From UBA8079 sp965205535 (GTDB lineage Bacteria; Pseudomonadota; Alphaproteobacteria; UBA6615): a DNA stretch of 64,000 nt. Position numbers and translations under genes: made by a program. Every line of letters begins with the position of its first letter. The first letter of the stretch is position 1. Location of the stretch: assembly GCA_965205535.1 (NCBI GenBank), contig CBDBHH010000005.1, positions 1,178,001 through 1,242,000 on the forward strand. The letters run 5' to 3'. The notes beneath the pieces were generated by a model. That model did not search any database. It worked only from the letters and a program-made list of their open reading frames with translations, and had not been told where the DNA came from. Below, piece after piece: positions 1 through 7,989 of this stretch.

Positions 1-2
1 CC

Positions 3-1553
3 AACACACACGCCATCCTGCAGGCGCTCGGCGACATGGCCCGCCCTCAACCGGGTGCCGCACCCGGCCCCGAACAGATCACGGCCTTCGCCGACGCAAT
101 CGCCGACCAAGTTGACCAGCGACATGGCGGCTTCGGCACGGCACCCAAATTTCCCCAATGCGGCGTGTTGTCCCTGATGTGGGCCCACGGCGGGGAGGCC
201 GCGCGCGACGCCGTGACCCTGACTCTCGACCGGATGGCCCAGGGCGGCATCTACGATCATCTCGGCGGCGGGTTCGCGCGCTACTCCACCGACGCGGCCT
301 GGCTCGCACCCCATTTCGAGAAGATGCTGTACGACAACGCCCAGCTGCTGGAGCTCTATGCCCAGGCCTGGCGCGGCACGAAGAATCCCCTTTATGCGCA
401 GCGCGCCGACGAAACCGTCGCCTGGCTGCTGCGCGAGATGACCCATCCCGACGGCGGCTTCTACGCCACCCTCGATGCGGATTCCGAAGGGGTCGAGGGC
501 AAGTTCTACGTCTGGAGCGAGGCCGAGATCGACGCGGTGCTCGGCGACAATGCCGGCGCCTTCAAGGACGCCTACGACGTGCGACCCGACGGCAACTGGG
601 ACGGCCACAACATTCTGAACCGGACCCGCGACCCGGAACTGAAAGACGCCGACACCGAGACGAGTCTCGCCGCATCACGGGCGAAATTATTCGAGGTTCG
701 CGCACCACGCATACGCCCCGCGCTCGACGACAAGATCTTGACCGACTGGAACGGCCTGATGGTCGCCGGCCTGGCCGAGGCGGCGATGACGTTTGCCCGG
801 CCGGACTGGCTGGAGGCGGCCCGCAACGCCTATGGCTTCGTGCGCCACCACCTCAGCACCGATCTGCCCGACGCCAGCATCGAGCTCTCCCACAGCTGGC
901 GCAACGGCGAGGCACGTCACCGGGCCACGCTGGACGACTACGCCGGCCTGATGACCGGCGCGCTGGCACTTTTCGAGGCCACGGGCGAGCAACAGCTGCT
1001 CAACGACGCCGGTGGGATCGCGGCCTATATCGAGCGGCATTTCGCCTCGACAGACGGGTCGTATTTCTTCACCTCGGACCTGGCGACCGACGTGATCACC
1101 CGCACGCGCACCGGCTTCGACAACGCCACCCCGGCAGGCAACGGGCTGCTGGCCATGGCGCTCGCCCGGATGTTCTACCTGACCGGCGATCCGGTCTATC
1201 GCGACCGGGCGACAGCAATCATCGAGGCCTTCTCGGGCGAGCTCCAAAAGAACGCCTTCGGCTACGGCACGCTGTTGCGGGCGTCAGGCATGCTCGCCGG
1301 CGCCACCCAGATCGCGATCATCGGCGACCCGGACGCGCCCGGCACGAAAACCCTGCAGCGTTCGGCCTTCAGGGGGGCGGCGCCCGGGCGGATCGTCTCG
1401 GTGATCGCGCCGACCGGCGCGCTGCCCGACGGGCACCCGGCCACAGGCAAGGACCAGGTCGACGGCAAGCCCACCGCTTATGTCTGCCGGGGGCCGGTCT
1501 GTTCCCTGCCGATCACCGACCGGGGCGCGCTCGTCGAAGAGCTTTCGACATGA
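3..1553 (+). CDS. Thioredoxin-domain protein of the YyaL/DUF255 family, 5' end outside window
   Basis: The reading frame is open from the first bases of the window, so the N-terminus lies upstream. The visible 516 residues match the C-terminal (alpha/alpha)6-barrel part of YyaL/SPATA20-type proteins. The family hallmark HFEKMLYDNAQL lies near residues 105-116. Another conserved stretch, DDKILTDWNGLMVAGLAEA, is near the middle. In full-length relatives (roughly 670-700 residues) an N-terminal thioredoxin-like domain precedes this barrel; it is not visible here. The biochemical activity of the family is not settled, although the barrel resembles N-acylglucosamine 2-epimerases. The stop codon overlaps the start of the next gene (ATGA), suggesting translational coupling. 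Confidence 0.88.
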   Translation, partial: NTHAILQALGDMARPQPGAAPGPEQITAFADAIADQVDQRHGGFGTAPKFPQCGVLSLMWAHGGEAARDAVTLTLDRMAQGGIYDHLGGGFARYSTDAAWLAPHFEKMLYDNAQLLELYAQAWRGTKNPLYAQRADETVAWLLREMTHPDGGFYATLDADSEGVEGKFYVWSEAEIDAVLGDNAGAFKDAYDVRPDGNWDGHNILNRTRDPELKDADTETSLAASRAKLFEVRAPRIRPALDDKILTDWNGLMVAGLAEAAMTFARPDWLEAARNAYGFVRHHLSTDLPDASIELSHSWRNGEARHRATLDDYAGLMTGALALFEATGEQQLLNDAGGIAAYIERHFASTDGSYFFTSDLATDVITRTRTGFDNATPAGNGLLAMALARMFYLTGDPVYRDRATAIIEAFSGELQKNAFGYGTLLRASGMLAGATQIAIIGDPDAPGTKTLQRSAFRGAAPGRIVSVIAPTGALPDGHPATGKDQVDGKPTAYVCRGPVCSLPITDRGALVEELST

Positions 1554-2071
1554 GTACGAGCTGCGTTCTCGATTCTCCCGTGGGCCGCATCCGGGTCACC
1601 GAGGCCGGCGGCACAATCACGTTGGTCGAATGGACCGACGACCCGGCAACACCACCAACCACCAGGATTCTGCAGGACGCGGCGGCGCAGCTTACGGATT
1701 ATTTCGCAGGCACCCGCACGACGTTTTCCCTGCCGCTTGCACCGGAAGGCACAGACCACCAGCAGAAGGTCTGGGCCGCAATGTGCGAGATCCCAACCGG
1801 CGCAGTACGCAGCTATGGCGATCTCGCCCACGAAATCGGTTCGTCGGCCCGTGCGGTAGGCACGGCCTGCGGCAAGAACCCGATCCCGATCATCGTGCCG
1901 TGTCATCGGATCCTTTCGACGGGCGGCGGCATCGGCGGCTATTCCGGGCGCGGCGGCACCGAGACCAAAAGGCAGTTGCTCGATCTCGAAGGATACGATT
2001 TCGGCGGCCCCGAACAGGGCCGCCTCGATCTTGAAGGCGGACTTCTTGAAGGCAAATTCGCCAGCCGATAG
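1550..2071 (+). CDS. ogt: Methylated-DNA--protein-cysteine S-methyltransferase
   Basis: This 173-residue protein repairs O6-alkylguanine in DNA by irreversible transfer of the alkyl group to its own cysteine. The active-site motif IIVPCHRI places the acceptor at Cys118. The upstream helix-turn-helix segment with RAVGTACGKNP (about residues 101-111) is the DNA-binding part with the arginine finger. The length matches the Ogt/MGMT catalytic core with no Ada N-terminal domain. The ATG at 1550 was chosen because it overlaps the stop of the preceding gene as ATGA and is followed at once by family-like sequence. The longer open frame upstream is only a shadow of that preceding gene. The last 20 residues (after GYDFGG) are a less conserved tail. 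Confidence 0.93.
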   Translation: MSTSCVLDSPVGRIRVTEAGGTITLVEWTDDPATPPTTRILQDAAAQLTDYFAGTRTTFSLPLAPEGTDHQQKVWAAMCEIPTGAVRSYGDLAHEIGSSARAVGTACGKNPIPIIVPCHRILSTGGGIGGYSGRGGTETKRQLLDLEGYDFGGPEQGRLDLEGGLLEGKFASR

Positions 2072-2121
2072 TCTCGGCCCAACACGAACACACAAAAGAA
2101 TTTTTCCGGGGGAGTAATCAC

Positions 2122-3096
2122 ATGGTCCATGCAATCCGTTTCCACGAGGCCGGCGGGCCCGAGGTCATGAAGTGGGAAGAGGTCGAGGTCGGCGATCCCG
2201 GCCCCGGCGAGATCCGGGTGAAGCAGACCGCCGCGGGCCTCAACTTCATCGACATCTATCTCCGCTCTGGCGCGCGGCCGGTGCCGATGCCGAATGGTCT
2301 GGGGCTCGAAGGCGCGGGCGAGATCGTCGCGGTGGGCGAGGGGGTCAGTGACCTGGCCGTCGGCGACCGGGTCGGCTATGCCGACATGCCGCTGGGTGCC
2401 TATGCCGAAGAACGGGTGATGCCGGCGAAGATCGCCGTGAAACTGCCCGACGGCATCTCCGACGAACAGGCCGCCGCCATGATGCTCAAGGGCATGACCG
2501 TGCAGTTCCTGATCAAGCCCTGCTTCCCGGTGCAGCAGGGCCAGACCGTGCTGTGGCATGCCGCGGTCGGCGGGGTCGGCCTGATCGCGTGCCAGTGGCT
2601 AAACCATCTGGGAGTCACGGTCATCGGCACGGTGGGTTCCGAAGAGAAGGCCGAGCTCGCAAAAGCACATGGCTGTCACCACACGATCAACTACAAGGAC
2701 GAGGACTTCGTGGCACGCGTGAAGGACATCACCGACGGCGCGGGCGTGCCCGTGGTCTATGACAGCGTCGGCAAGGACACGCTCAGGGGCTCCATGGAAT
2801 GCCTACAGCGGCGCGGTTACCTGATCAGCTTCGGCAACGCGTCGGGCGCGCCGGACCCCGTCGAGCTCACCGAGCTCTCGGCCCACGGCTCGATCTACGC
2901 CGCCCGGCCCATGCTCTTCGACTTCACCGCCGAGCGGGACGAGCTGCTGGCCTGCGCCGGCGACCTGTTCGACGTGGTCTCATCGGGGGCGGTGAAGATC
3001 GAGATCAACCAGCGCTACCCCCTGTCGGAAACCGTCCAGGCGCATATCGATCTCGTGGGCCGCAAGACGACAGGTTCGACGATCTTGATGGCTTAG
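2122..3096 (+). CDS. NADPH:quinone oxidoreductase, zeta-crystallin type
   Basis: This 324-residue zinc-independent medium-chain dehydrogenase/reductase resembles QorA, which reduces quinones with NADPH. The N-terminal GroES-like domain contains KQTAAGLNFIDIYLRSG (about residues 34-50). The Rossmann dinucleotide site is HAAVGGVGLIACQWLNHLG (about 146-164), with the NADP-binding AAVGGVG turn. DSVGKDTLRGSMECLQRRG follows as the usual second half of the cofactor fold. No structural zinc cysteines are present, as expected for this subfamily. The start is supported by a strong GGGGGAG ribosome site 8-9 bases upstream. It is a separate unit 50 bp after ogt and ends just before a repeat cluster. Confidence 0.9.
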   Translation: MVHAIRFHEAGGPEVMKWEEVEVGDPGPGEIRVKQTAAGLNFIDIYLRSGARPVPMPNGLGLEGAGEIVAVGEGVSDLAVGDRVGYADMPLGAYAEERVMPAKIAVKLPDGISDEQAAAMMLKGMTVQFLIKPCFPVQQGQTVLWHAAVGGVGLIACQWLNHLGVTVIGTVGSEEKAELAKAHGCHHTINYKDEDFVARVKDITDGAGVPVVYDSVGKDTLRGSMECLQRRGYLISFGNASGAPDPVELTELSAHGSIYAARPMLFDFTAERDELLACAGDLFDVVSSGAVKIEINQRYPLSETVQAHIDLVGRKTTGSTILMA

Positions 3097-3103
3097 TTCG
3101 CAC

Positions 3104-3179
3104 CGTCATACGCGGACTTGATCCGCATATCTCAGCGCAGACCCAGACGAGATGCCCGGATCAAATCCGGGTATGACGA
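3104..3179. repeat. Palindromic intergenic repeat, family A
   Basis: The left arm begins CGTCATACGCGGACTTGATC and is mirrored by a right arm ending GATCAAATCCGGGTATGACG. Together they form an imperfect hairpin of about 75 bases just after the quinone oxidoreductase gene. This sequence type (CGTCATxC...GGACTTGATCC...) recurs as an extragenic palindrome in many alphaproteobacterial genomes. I see no open frame in it. Confidence 0.8.
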
Positions 3180-3201
3180 CTGTGTTTAGAGGCACACCAC
3201 G

Positions 3202-3295
3202 CCTCATCCTGAGGAGGGCCGCCAGGCCCGTCTCGAAGGATGGAGCGAGCCGCCATGCTTCGAGACGGCGCTCCGCGCCTCCTCAGCATGAGGCG
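3202..3295. repeat. Palindromic intergenic repeat, family B
   Basis: The left arm starts CCTCATCCTGAGGAGG and includes GTCTCGAAGGATGG. The right arm reads CATGCTTCGAGACGG and ends CCTCCTCAGCATGAGG. Each arm also holds its own smaller CCTCATCCTGAGG-type palindrome. The same family occurs as pairs at 18904-19009 and 19875-19975 in this window. Confidence 0.85.
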
Positions 3296-3319
3296 GCGTG
3301 GGGATCTGGTCACCCTTGT

Positions 3320-3411
3320 CGTCATGCCCGCGCAGGCGGGCATCCATAGTCACTGGCGTTTGCCCGGCAAAATTCGGTATTTATGGACTCCAGCCTCCGC
3401 GGGCGTGACGA
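3320..3411. repeat. Palindromic intergenic repeat, family C
   Basis: The left arm is CGTCATGCCCGCGCAGGCGG followed by GCATCCA. The right arm is TGGACTCCAGCCTCCGCGGG followed by CGTGACGA, in inverted orientation. The three families A, B and C lie side by side and fill most of the 338-base gene-free stretch between the quinone oxidoreductase gene and rho. The remainder of that stretch shows nothing else I can support. Confidence 0.82.
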
Positions 3412-3434
3412 GAGGGTGCGGTCGGCCCGCAGCC

Positions 3435-4700
3435 CTACTGGTTCATCGTGTCGTAGAAGTCGTTGTTGTTCTTGGTCGACTTCATCTTGCCGAGCAGGAA
3501 CTCCATGCCGTCGACGACCCCCATGGGGTTGAGGATCCGGCGCAGCACCCACATCTTCGACAGGGCATCCTTGTCGACCAGCAGCTCTTCTTTTCGCGTG
3601 CCCGACTTGGTGATGTCGATGGACGGCCAGACGCGCTTGTCGGACAGCTTGCGGTCGAGGACGATTTCCGAGTTACCGGTGCCCTTGAACTCCTCGAAGA
3701 TGACCTCGTCCATGCGCGAGCCGGTCTCGATCAGCGCGGTCGAGATGATCGTCAGCGAGCCGCCCTCCTCGATGTTGCGGGCCGCACCGAAGAAACGCTT
3801 CGGGCGCTGGAGCGCGTTGGCGTCGACGCCGCCGGTCAGCACCTTGCCCGAGGACGGGACGACGGTGTTGTAGGCACGCGCGAGACGCGTGATCGAATCC
3901 AGCAGGATCACCACGTCGCGCTTGTGCTCGACCAGGCGCTTGGCCTTGGCGATCACCATCTCGGCGACCTGTACGTGGCGCGAGGCCGGCTCATCAAAGG
4001 TGGAGGAAATCACCTCGCCGCGCACGGTTCGCTGCATGTCGGTCACTTCTTCCGGCCGTTCGTCGATCAGCAGCACGATCAGATAGATGCCCGGATGATT
4101 GGCCATGATCGCCTTGGCGATGTTCTGCATCATCACGGTCTTGCCGGTGCGCGGCGGGGCCACCAGCAGGGCGCGCTGGCCCATGCCGAGGGGGGCCACC
4201 ATGTCGATGACACGGCATGACGGGTCCTTCATCTCGGGGTCGTCGATTTCCAGCTCGATCTTTCGCTCGGGATAGAGCGGGGTGAGGTTATCGAAATTGA
4301 CGCGATGCTTGGTGTGGTCCACGTCGTCAAAGTTGACCTGGGCGACCTTGACCAGCGCGAAGTAGCGCTCGCCGTCCTTGGGAGAGCGGATCTCGCCCTC
4401 GACCGTATCGCCGGTGCGCAACGCAAAGCGGCGCACCTGGCTGGGGGAGACGTAGATGTCGTCGGGCCCCGGCAGGAAATTGGATTCCGGCGAGCGCAGG
4501 AAGCCGAAGCCGTCCTGCAGCACCTCGAGCACGCCGATGCCGGTGATCGGCACCTCATCTTCCGCGAGTTCCTTGAGGATCGCGAACATCATGTCCTGGG
4601 TGCGCAGGTTGCTCGCCCCCTCGATCTCGAGTTCCTCGGCAAAGGTGAGGAGATCGGCGGCGGATTTGTCTTTGAGGTCTTGGAGTTTCATTGCTTCCAT
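3435..4700 (-). CDS. rho: Transcription termination factor Rho
   Basis: Rho is the hexameric RNA helicase that ends transcription at Rho-dependent sites. The 421-residue length is standard. The N-terminal region (about 1-125) holds the Rho N-terminal helical domain and the RNA-binding cold-shock-like domain, including GFGFLRSPESNFLPGPDDIY. The ATPase core has the Walker A segment LLVAPPRTGKTVMMQ and the Walker B region DVVILLDSITRLARAYN. The Q/R-loop region GGVDANALQRPKRFFGAAR follows. It is the last gene of the minus-strand hemE-hemH-hemJ-rho line, but a 280-base gap and a possible promoter separate it from hemJ. Confidence 0.98.
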   Translation of the reverse strand: MEAMKLQDLKDKSAADLLTFAEELEIEGASNLRTQDMMFAILKELAEDEVPITGIGVLEVLQDGFGFLRSPESNFLPGPDDIYVSPSQVRRFALRTGDTVEGEIRSPKDGERYFALVKVAQVNFDDVDHTKHRVNFDNLTPLYPERKIELEIDDPEMKDPSCRVIDMVAPLGMGQRALLVAPPRTGKTVMMQNIAKAIMANHPGIYLIVLLIDERPEEVTDMQRTVRGEVISSTFDEPASRHVQVAEMVIAKAKRLVEHKRDVVILLDSITRLARAYNTVVPSSGKVLTGGVDANALQRPKRFFGAARNIEEGGSLTIISTALIETGSRMDEVIFEEFKGTGNSEIVLDRKLSDKRVWPSIDITKSGTRKEELLVDKDALSKMWVLRRILNPMGVVDGMEFLLGKMKSTKNNNDFYDTMNQ

Positions 4701-4871
4701 GGGGAGGCCAGTTCTGTTTGGGAAATGCGACGCGCCCTATCGGCTGGGAACCGAATTTTCGGGGGCGTTTGAATTTGTCAGCGGAAGTTCGTGGACGCCG
4801 ACGGGAACGCCGGAAGAAAACGACTTATGCGGAAGGGTGCGCGCGTTGGGTACTGTCTTGTGCGCGCCGTT

Positions 4872-4906
4872 ATTACGCACTTAGTGGGCGTGCCGCGTCA
4901 AGTCAA
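4872..4906 (-). promoter_or_regulatory. Possible sigma-70-type promoter for rho
   Basis: Reading the minus strand, TTGACG (4901-4896) overlaps a second TTGACT one step upstream. An 18-base spacer then leads to CGTAAT (4877-4872), which matches the TATAAT consensus at four of six positions. It lies about 170 bases before the rho start, leaving a long leader as is common for rho. This call is by consensus only. Confidence 0.4.
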
Positions 4907-4980
4907 TCCTTGTGACAGAAATGGGGCAATCCCGTGTCGGCCGGTGCGTGGCGCGAAACCTTGGCCTAGATAACCATGGC

Positions 4981-5430
4981 CTAGAAAGGCCTGGCGATCA
5001 CCATAACGACGATCACGATCATCAACAGCGTCGGCACCTCGTTGGCGAGGCGATAGGTCTTCGCCGGGCGGGTGTTGGCGTCGGCGGCGAATTCCTTGAC
5101 CCATCTGGCAAACACGTGATGGGCCACGGTCATGCCGATCACCGCGGCCAACTTGATCCAGATCCACCCTGCGCCCCAATCGACGATGCCCGGCGTGCCC
5201 AGCATCAATCCGCCGAAAATATAGGTCGCGATCATCGCCGGGTTCATGATCGCGCGCAGCAGGCGCCGCTCCATCACCTTGAAGGTCTCGGACTTGGCGG
5301 ACCCGGGTTCGGCATCGCAGTGGTAGACGAACAGGCGCGGCAGATAGAGCATCCCCGCCATCCAGGAGATGACCGCGATCACATGGAGCGACTTGATCCA
5401 GGGATAGGCCACAACGAGGAAATCACCCAT
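4981..5430 (-). CDS. hemJ: Protoporphyrinogen oxidase HemJ
   Basis: HemJ oxidises protoporphyrinogen IX to protoporphyrin IX in the cytoplasmic membrane and replaces HemG/HemY in most alphaproteobacteria. The protein has 149 residues and about four hydrophobic helices. The first helix carries the conserved histidine in WIKSLHVIAVISWMAGMLYL. The third holds HHVFARWVKEFA, and the C-terminus has a helix ending IVVMVIARPF. It starts 6 bp after the hemH stop and shares its order with the late heme pathway (hemE-hemH-hemJ), so function is supported by context as well as family. Confidence 0.94.
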   Translation of the reverse strand: MGDFLVVAYPWIKSLHVIAVISWMAGMLYLPRLFVYHCDAEPGSAKSETFKVMERRLLRAIMNPAMIATYIFGGLMLGTPGIVDWGAGWIWIKLAAVIGMTVAHHVFARWVKEFAADANTRPAKTYRLANEVPTLLMIVIVVMVIARPF

Positions 5431-5436
5431 GGCCGG

Positions 5437-6501
5437 TCATCCGGCCTTTGCGGACGTTGCCGGAACGGGACATTTCGACCACGCGGGCGCACACACTCGT
5501 CCGCTGCTCGCCAGAGGATCACCGCTGCAAATGTCGCAGCCTGCCGCGATGTTGCCCCGCACCAGGCCCGCCAACCCATCGATAAACGCCGGCGCGGTGC
5601 CCACGGTCGCCACGCGGATATACTCCGGCACGCCGGCCTTCTCGGCCAGCTCGCGATATTCGATGTCGAGCTCGACCAGGGTCTCGGAATGTTCCGAGAC
5701 AAACGCGATGGGCACGACGACCACGGATTTGCCGTCGGCCCCCGCGCGCGCGATCTCATCGTCCGTCGAGGGGCCAATCCATTCCAGCGGGCCGACCCGG
5801 CTCTGGTAACAGCACAGCCAATCGAGATCGGTCCCGAGTTTGGCCATCACGGCCGCGGCGGTCTGCTCCACCTGGGACTGATAGGGATCCCCGCCTTCGA
5901 CGATCTGCTTCGGCAGGCCATGGGCGGAGAACAACACGCGGAGATTTTCCCGATCGGCCGATGCCCCGGTGAGCGCTTCGGACAGCAGGCCCGTCACCCC
6001 GTCGATGAACCCCGGGTCAGTCGGATAACAACACAGCGCCGTCACGGGGATGTCCAGCTTGCGTTTCCGCGCGGCCCGCTCCCAGACCCGCATCATGGAG
6101 CCCACGGTGGTGGTCGAGAATTGCGGATAAAGCGGCAGCAAGACAATGCGGTCCGGGTTTGTAGCGACGACTTCTCCCATGACCGCGTCGCACATCGGGT
6201 GCCAGTAGCGCATGGCCACGAAGCATTGGTAGCTTTCATCGCCGCCCGCATTCAGCGCCTCTTCCAGCGCGCTTGCCTGGGCGCGTGTATTCGCAAGCAG
6301 CGGCGAGCCGCCACCGATATGGGCATAGATTTCCCGGGCGATAGGCGCGCGCTTGCGCGAGATAACCTTGGCCAGCAGCCAGCGGATGGGCGCAGGCGCG
6401 CCGATAATCATCGGGTCGTTGAACAGGTTGAACAGAAACGGCCGGACGTCATCCGGCCCGTCGGGCCCGCCCAGATTGTAGAGGACAACCGCGGTGGTCA
6501 T
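5437..6501 (-). CDS. hemH: Ferrochelatase, with a four-cysteine C-terminal tail
   Basis: HemH inserts Fe2+ into protoporphyrin IX, the last heme step. The chosen ATG at 6501 overlaps the hemE stop as ATGA and gives 354 residues starting MTTAVVLYNLGGPDGPDDV, the family N-terminus. A longer frame beginning five codons earlier is less likely. The catalytic histidine is in LFSAHGLPKQIVEGGDPYQ (His194) and the conserved acidic site is in FVSEHSETLVELDIEY (Glu273). The tail carries cysteines at 322, 325, 337 and 344. Some bacterial ferrochelatases, including that of Caulobacter, bind a [2Fe-2S] cluster, and these residues are candidate ligands. That assignment is inference. Confidence 0.95.
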   Translation of the reverse strand: MTTAVVLYNLGGPDGPDDVRPFLFNLFNDPMIIGAPAPIRWLLAKVISRKRAPIAREIYAHIGGGSPLLANTRAQASALEEALNAGGDESYQCFVAMRYWHPMCDAVMGEVVATNPDRIVLLPLYPQFSTTTVGSMMRVWERAARKRKLDIPVTALCCYPTDPGFIDGVTGLLSEALTGASADRENLRVLFSAHGLPKQIVEGGDPYQSQVEQTAAAVMAKLGTDLDWLCCYQSRVGPLEWIGPSTDDEIARAGADGKSVVVVPIAFVSEHSETLVELDIEYRELAEKAGVPEYIRVATVGTAPAFIDGLAGLVRGNIAAGCDICSGDPLASSGRVCAPAWSKCPVPATSAKAG

Positions 6502-7535
6502 GCGCCGGATTTCCACTCGCGGACGATTTCGGCGAGCCGCTCCACGTGGGAAAACGGCGTGTCCTTGTGGATGCCGTGAGCCAGGTTAAAGACGAACGGT
6601 CCCGCGCCCAGACCGTCGAGGATTTCCCGCGCTGCACGTTCCATCTCTTCGCCGCCGACCATCAGATAGGCCGGATCGAGATTTCCCTGTACTGGGCAGA
6701 TCGGCTGAATTTTCGTAGCCGCCTCGGATGCGATCATGGACGCATCGAGCCCCACCGCGTCGACACCGGTACCGCGGATATAGCCCTCGAGACGGTCTCC
6801 GACGCCCCGGGCAAAACCGATAATCGGGACATCCGGCTGCCGAGCCTTTACCCCGGCAACGATCCGCGCGGTCGGTGTGATGACCCAATCATCGAAGTCC
6901 CCGGCCGGGACGGCACCAGCCCAGGTGTCGAAGAGCTGCAGCGCCTGTGCACCCGCCTCGACCTGAGCCACGAGATAATCCGTGGTCGATGTCACCAGGA
7001 TATCCATCATGGCGGCGAAATCCCCGCGCTCGCGAACCGCCCAGCTTTTGATCTGATTGAAGTCCCGGCTGGAGCCGCCCTCGACCATGTAGGTCGCCAC
7101 CGTCCAGGGCGCGCCGGCAAACCCGATCAGCGCCACATCGTCGGGCAACTCCGCGCGGACACGCGAGACGGTGTCGAAAACAGGCGCCAGATGACCGAGT
7201 GTTTTGCCAGGATCGAGTCTGGCCAGATCGGCGCCACCGGTGACCGGCGTGAGGACGGGGCCGGTGCCCTCGACGAAGCCCACTTCCTGGCCAATCGCAT
7301 CGGGGATGACCAGAATATCCGAAAACAGAATCGCGGCATCGGGCCGGAAGCGCTCGATGGGTTGCAGGGTCACCCGGGCAGCGCGTTCCGGGGTGTAGCA
7401 CAGGTCCAGAAACCCGTCGGCCTGAGCTCTGATCTCCCGGTATTCCGGCAGGTAGCGCCCTGCTTGGCGCATGAACCAGAACGGCGGGCGAGATCCGGTT
7501 TGACCGGCAAGGGCATCGAGAAACAGGTTGGACAC
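6498..7535 (-). CDS. hemE: Uroporphyrinogen decarboxylase
   Basis: HemE decarboxylates the four acetate side chains of uroporphyrinogen III to give coproporphyrinogen III. The 345-residue length is typical. Family motifs include PPFWFMRQAGRYLPEYREIR (about 18-37), with the substrate-binding arginines, and the FSDILVIPDAIGQ strand with its conserved aspartate. Also present are GFAGAPWTVATYMVEGGSS and the C-terminal FNLAHGIHKDTPFSHV. The start codon is GTG (7535-7533); I see no clear ribosome site before it. It is the first gene of the minus-strand heme cluster, and its upstream side is the proposed replication origin. Confidence 0.97.
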   Translation of the reverse strand: MSNLFLDALAGQTGSRPPFWFMRQAGRYLPEYREIRAQADGFLDLCYTPERAARVTLQPIERFRPDAAILFSDILVIPDAIGQEVGFVEGTGPVLTPVTGGADLARLDPGKTLGHLAPVFDTVSRVRAELPDDVALIGFAGAPWTVATYMVEGGSSRDFNQIKSWAVRERGDFAAMMDILVTSTTDYLVAQVEAGAQALQLFDTWAGAVPAGDFDDWVITPTARIVAGVKARQPDVPIIGFARGVGDRLEGYIRGTGVDAVGLDASMIASEAATKIQPICPVQGNLDPAYLMVGGEEMERAAREILDGLGAGPFVFNLAHGIHKDTPFSHVERLAEIVREWKSGA

Positions 7536-7977
7536 GGGATTGAAAACTGACGTTTGGGCTGAGGTGAACAGGGGCCGACTATGCCGATCCGGTTATCCTG
7601 GCGCATCCTAAAAATAAGTAATTGAACGTAGTGAAAAGTGAAATGTAGTTGTAGATGTGCGGTGAGTCCGAGGGATAATTTGTTGTTCACAAATTCGTAC
7701 AGGGTGGCGCTCGGATGTGCACGGGCGAGGCGCCAGGCTGTTCGCGAATCTCCTAGTGCGTTGTTCTGGAATATATTCGTGTCGGGATGCCGTGTGGATC
7801 ACCGGCATCACGCGGATGGATGAAATTCTCCCGGTTCGATTCCATACCCGTTGTTGGAAACTTTGTCCGCCGTGGGATGACAGGCGGGCGTGCGAACGGC
7901 ATAAGGTTGAACAAATATTTTGAGCCGCGTGAAGTTGCGACTTATCCCCGTTGTCATTGCATTCGCTCCCAGCCGAA
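7536..7977. other. Candidate chromosomal replication origin (oriC) between hemE and ppsR
   Basis: This is the largest gene-free stretch not made of repeats. In Caulobacter crescentus and Rickettsia the origin lies between hemE and the ppsR-like gene, followed by maf-aroE-coaE-dnaQ, exactly as here. DnaA-box-like sites are seen against TTATCCACA. One at 7793-7801 (minus) matches at 8 of 9 positions. TTGTTCACA at 7683-7691 and TTATCCCCG at 7942-7950 match at 7 of 9. Weaker TTATCC cores lie at 7593 and 7670-7678. GANTC methylation sites are at 7664, 7746 and 7838. A/T-rich patches lie near 7609-7625 and 7911-7921. Genes to the left run leftwards and genes to the right run rightwards, as expected for forks leaving an origin. 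Confidence 0.72.
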
Positions 7978-7989
7978 ATGGTGCCGAAG

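Noticed and set aside
158..1549. Long open frame in the second plus frame before ogt
   Set aside because: It is arginine-rich shadow translation of the YyaL-type gene. Only the part from 1550 matches a protein family.
3104..3411. Repeat cluster considered as a CRISPR array
   Set aside because: The units belong to three families, are inverted rather than direct, and have no regular spacers or cas genes.
4912..6579. A 555-residue open frame opposite hemJ and hemH
   Set aside because: It is a GC-driven antisense frame rich in His, Arg and Gly. The opposite strand holds clear heme genes.
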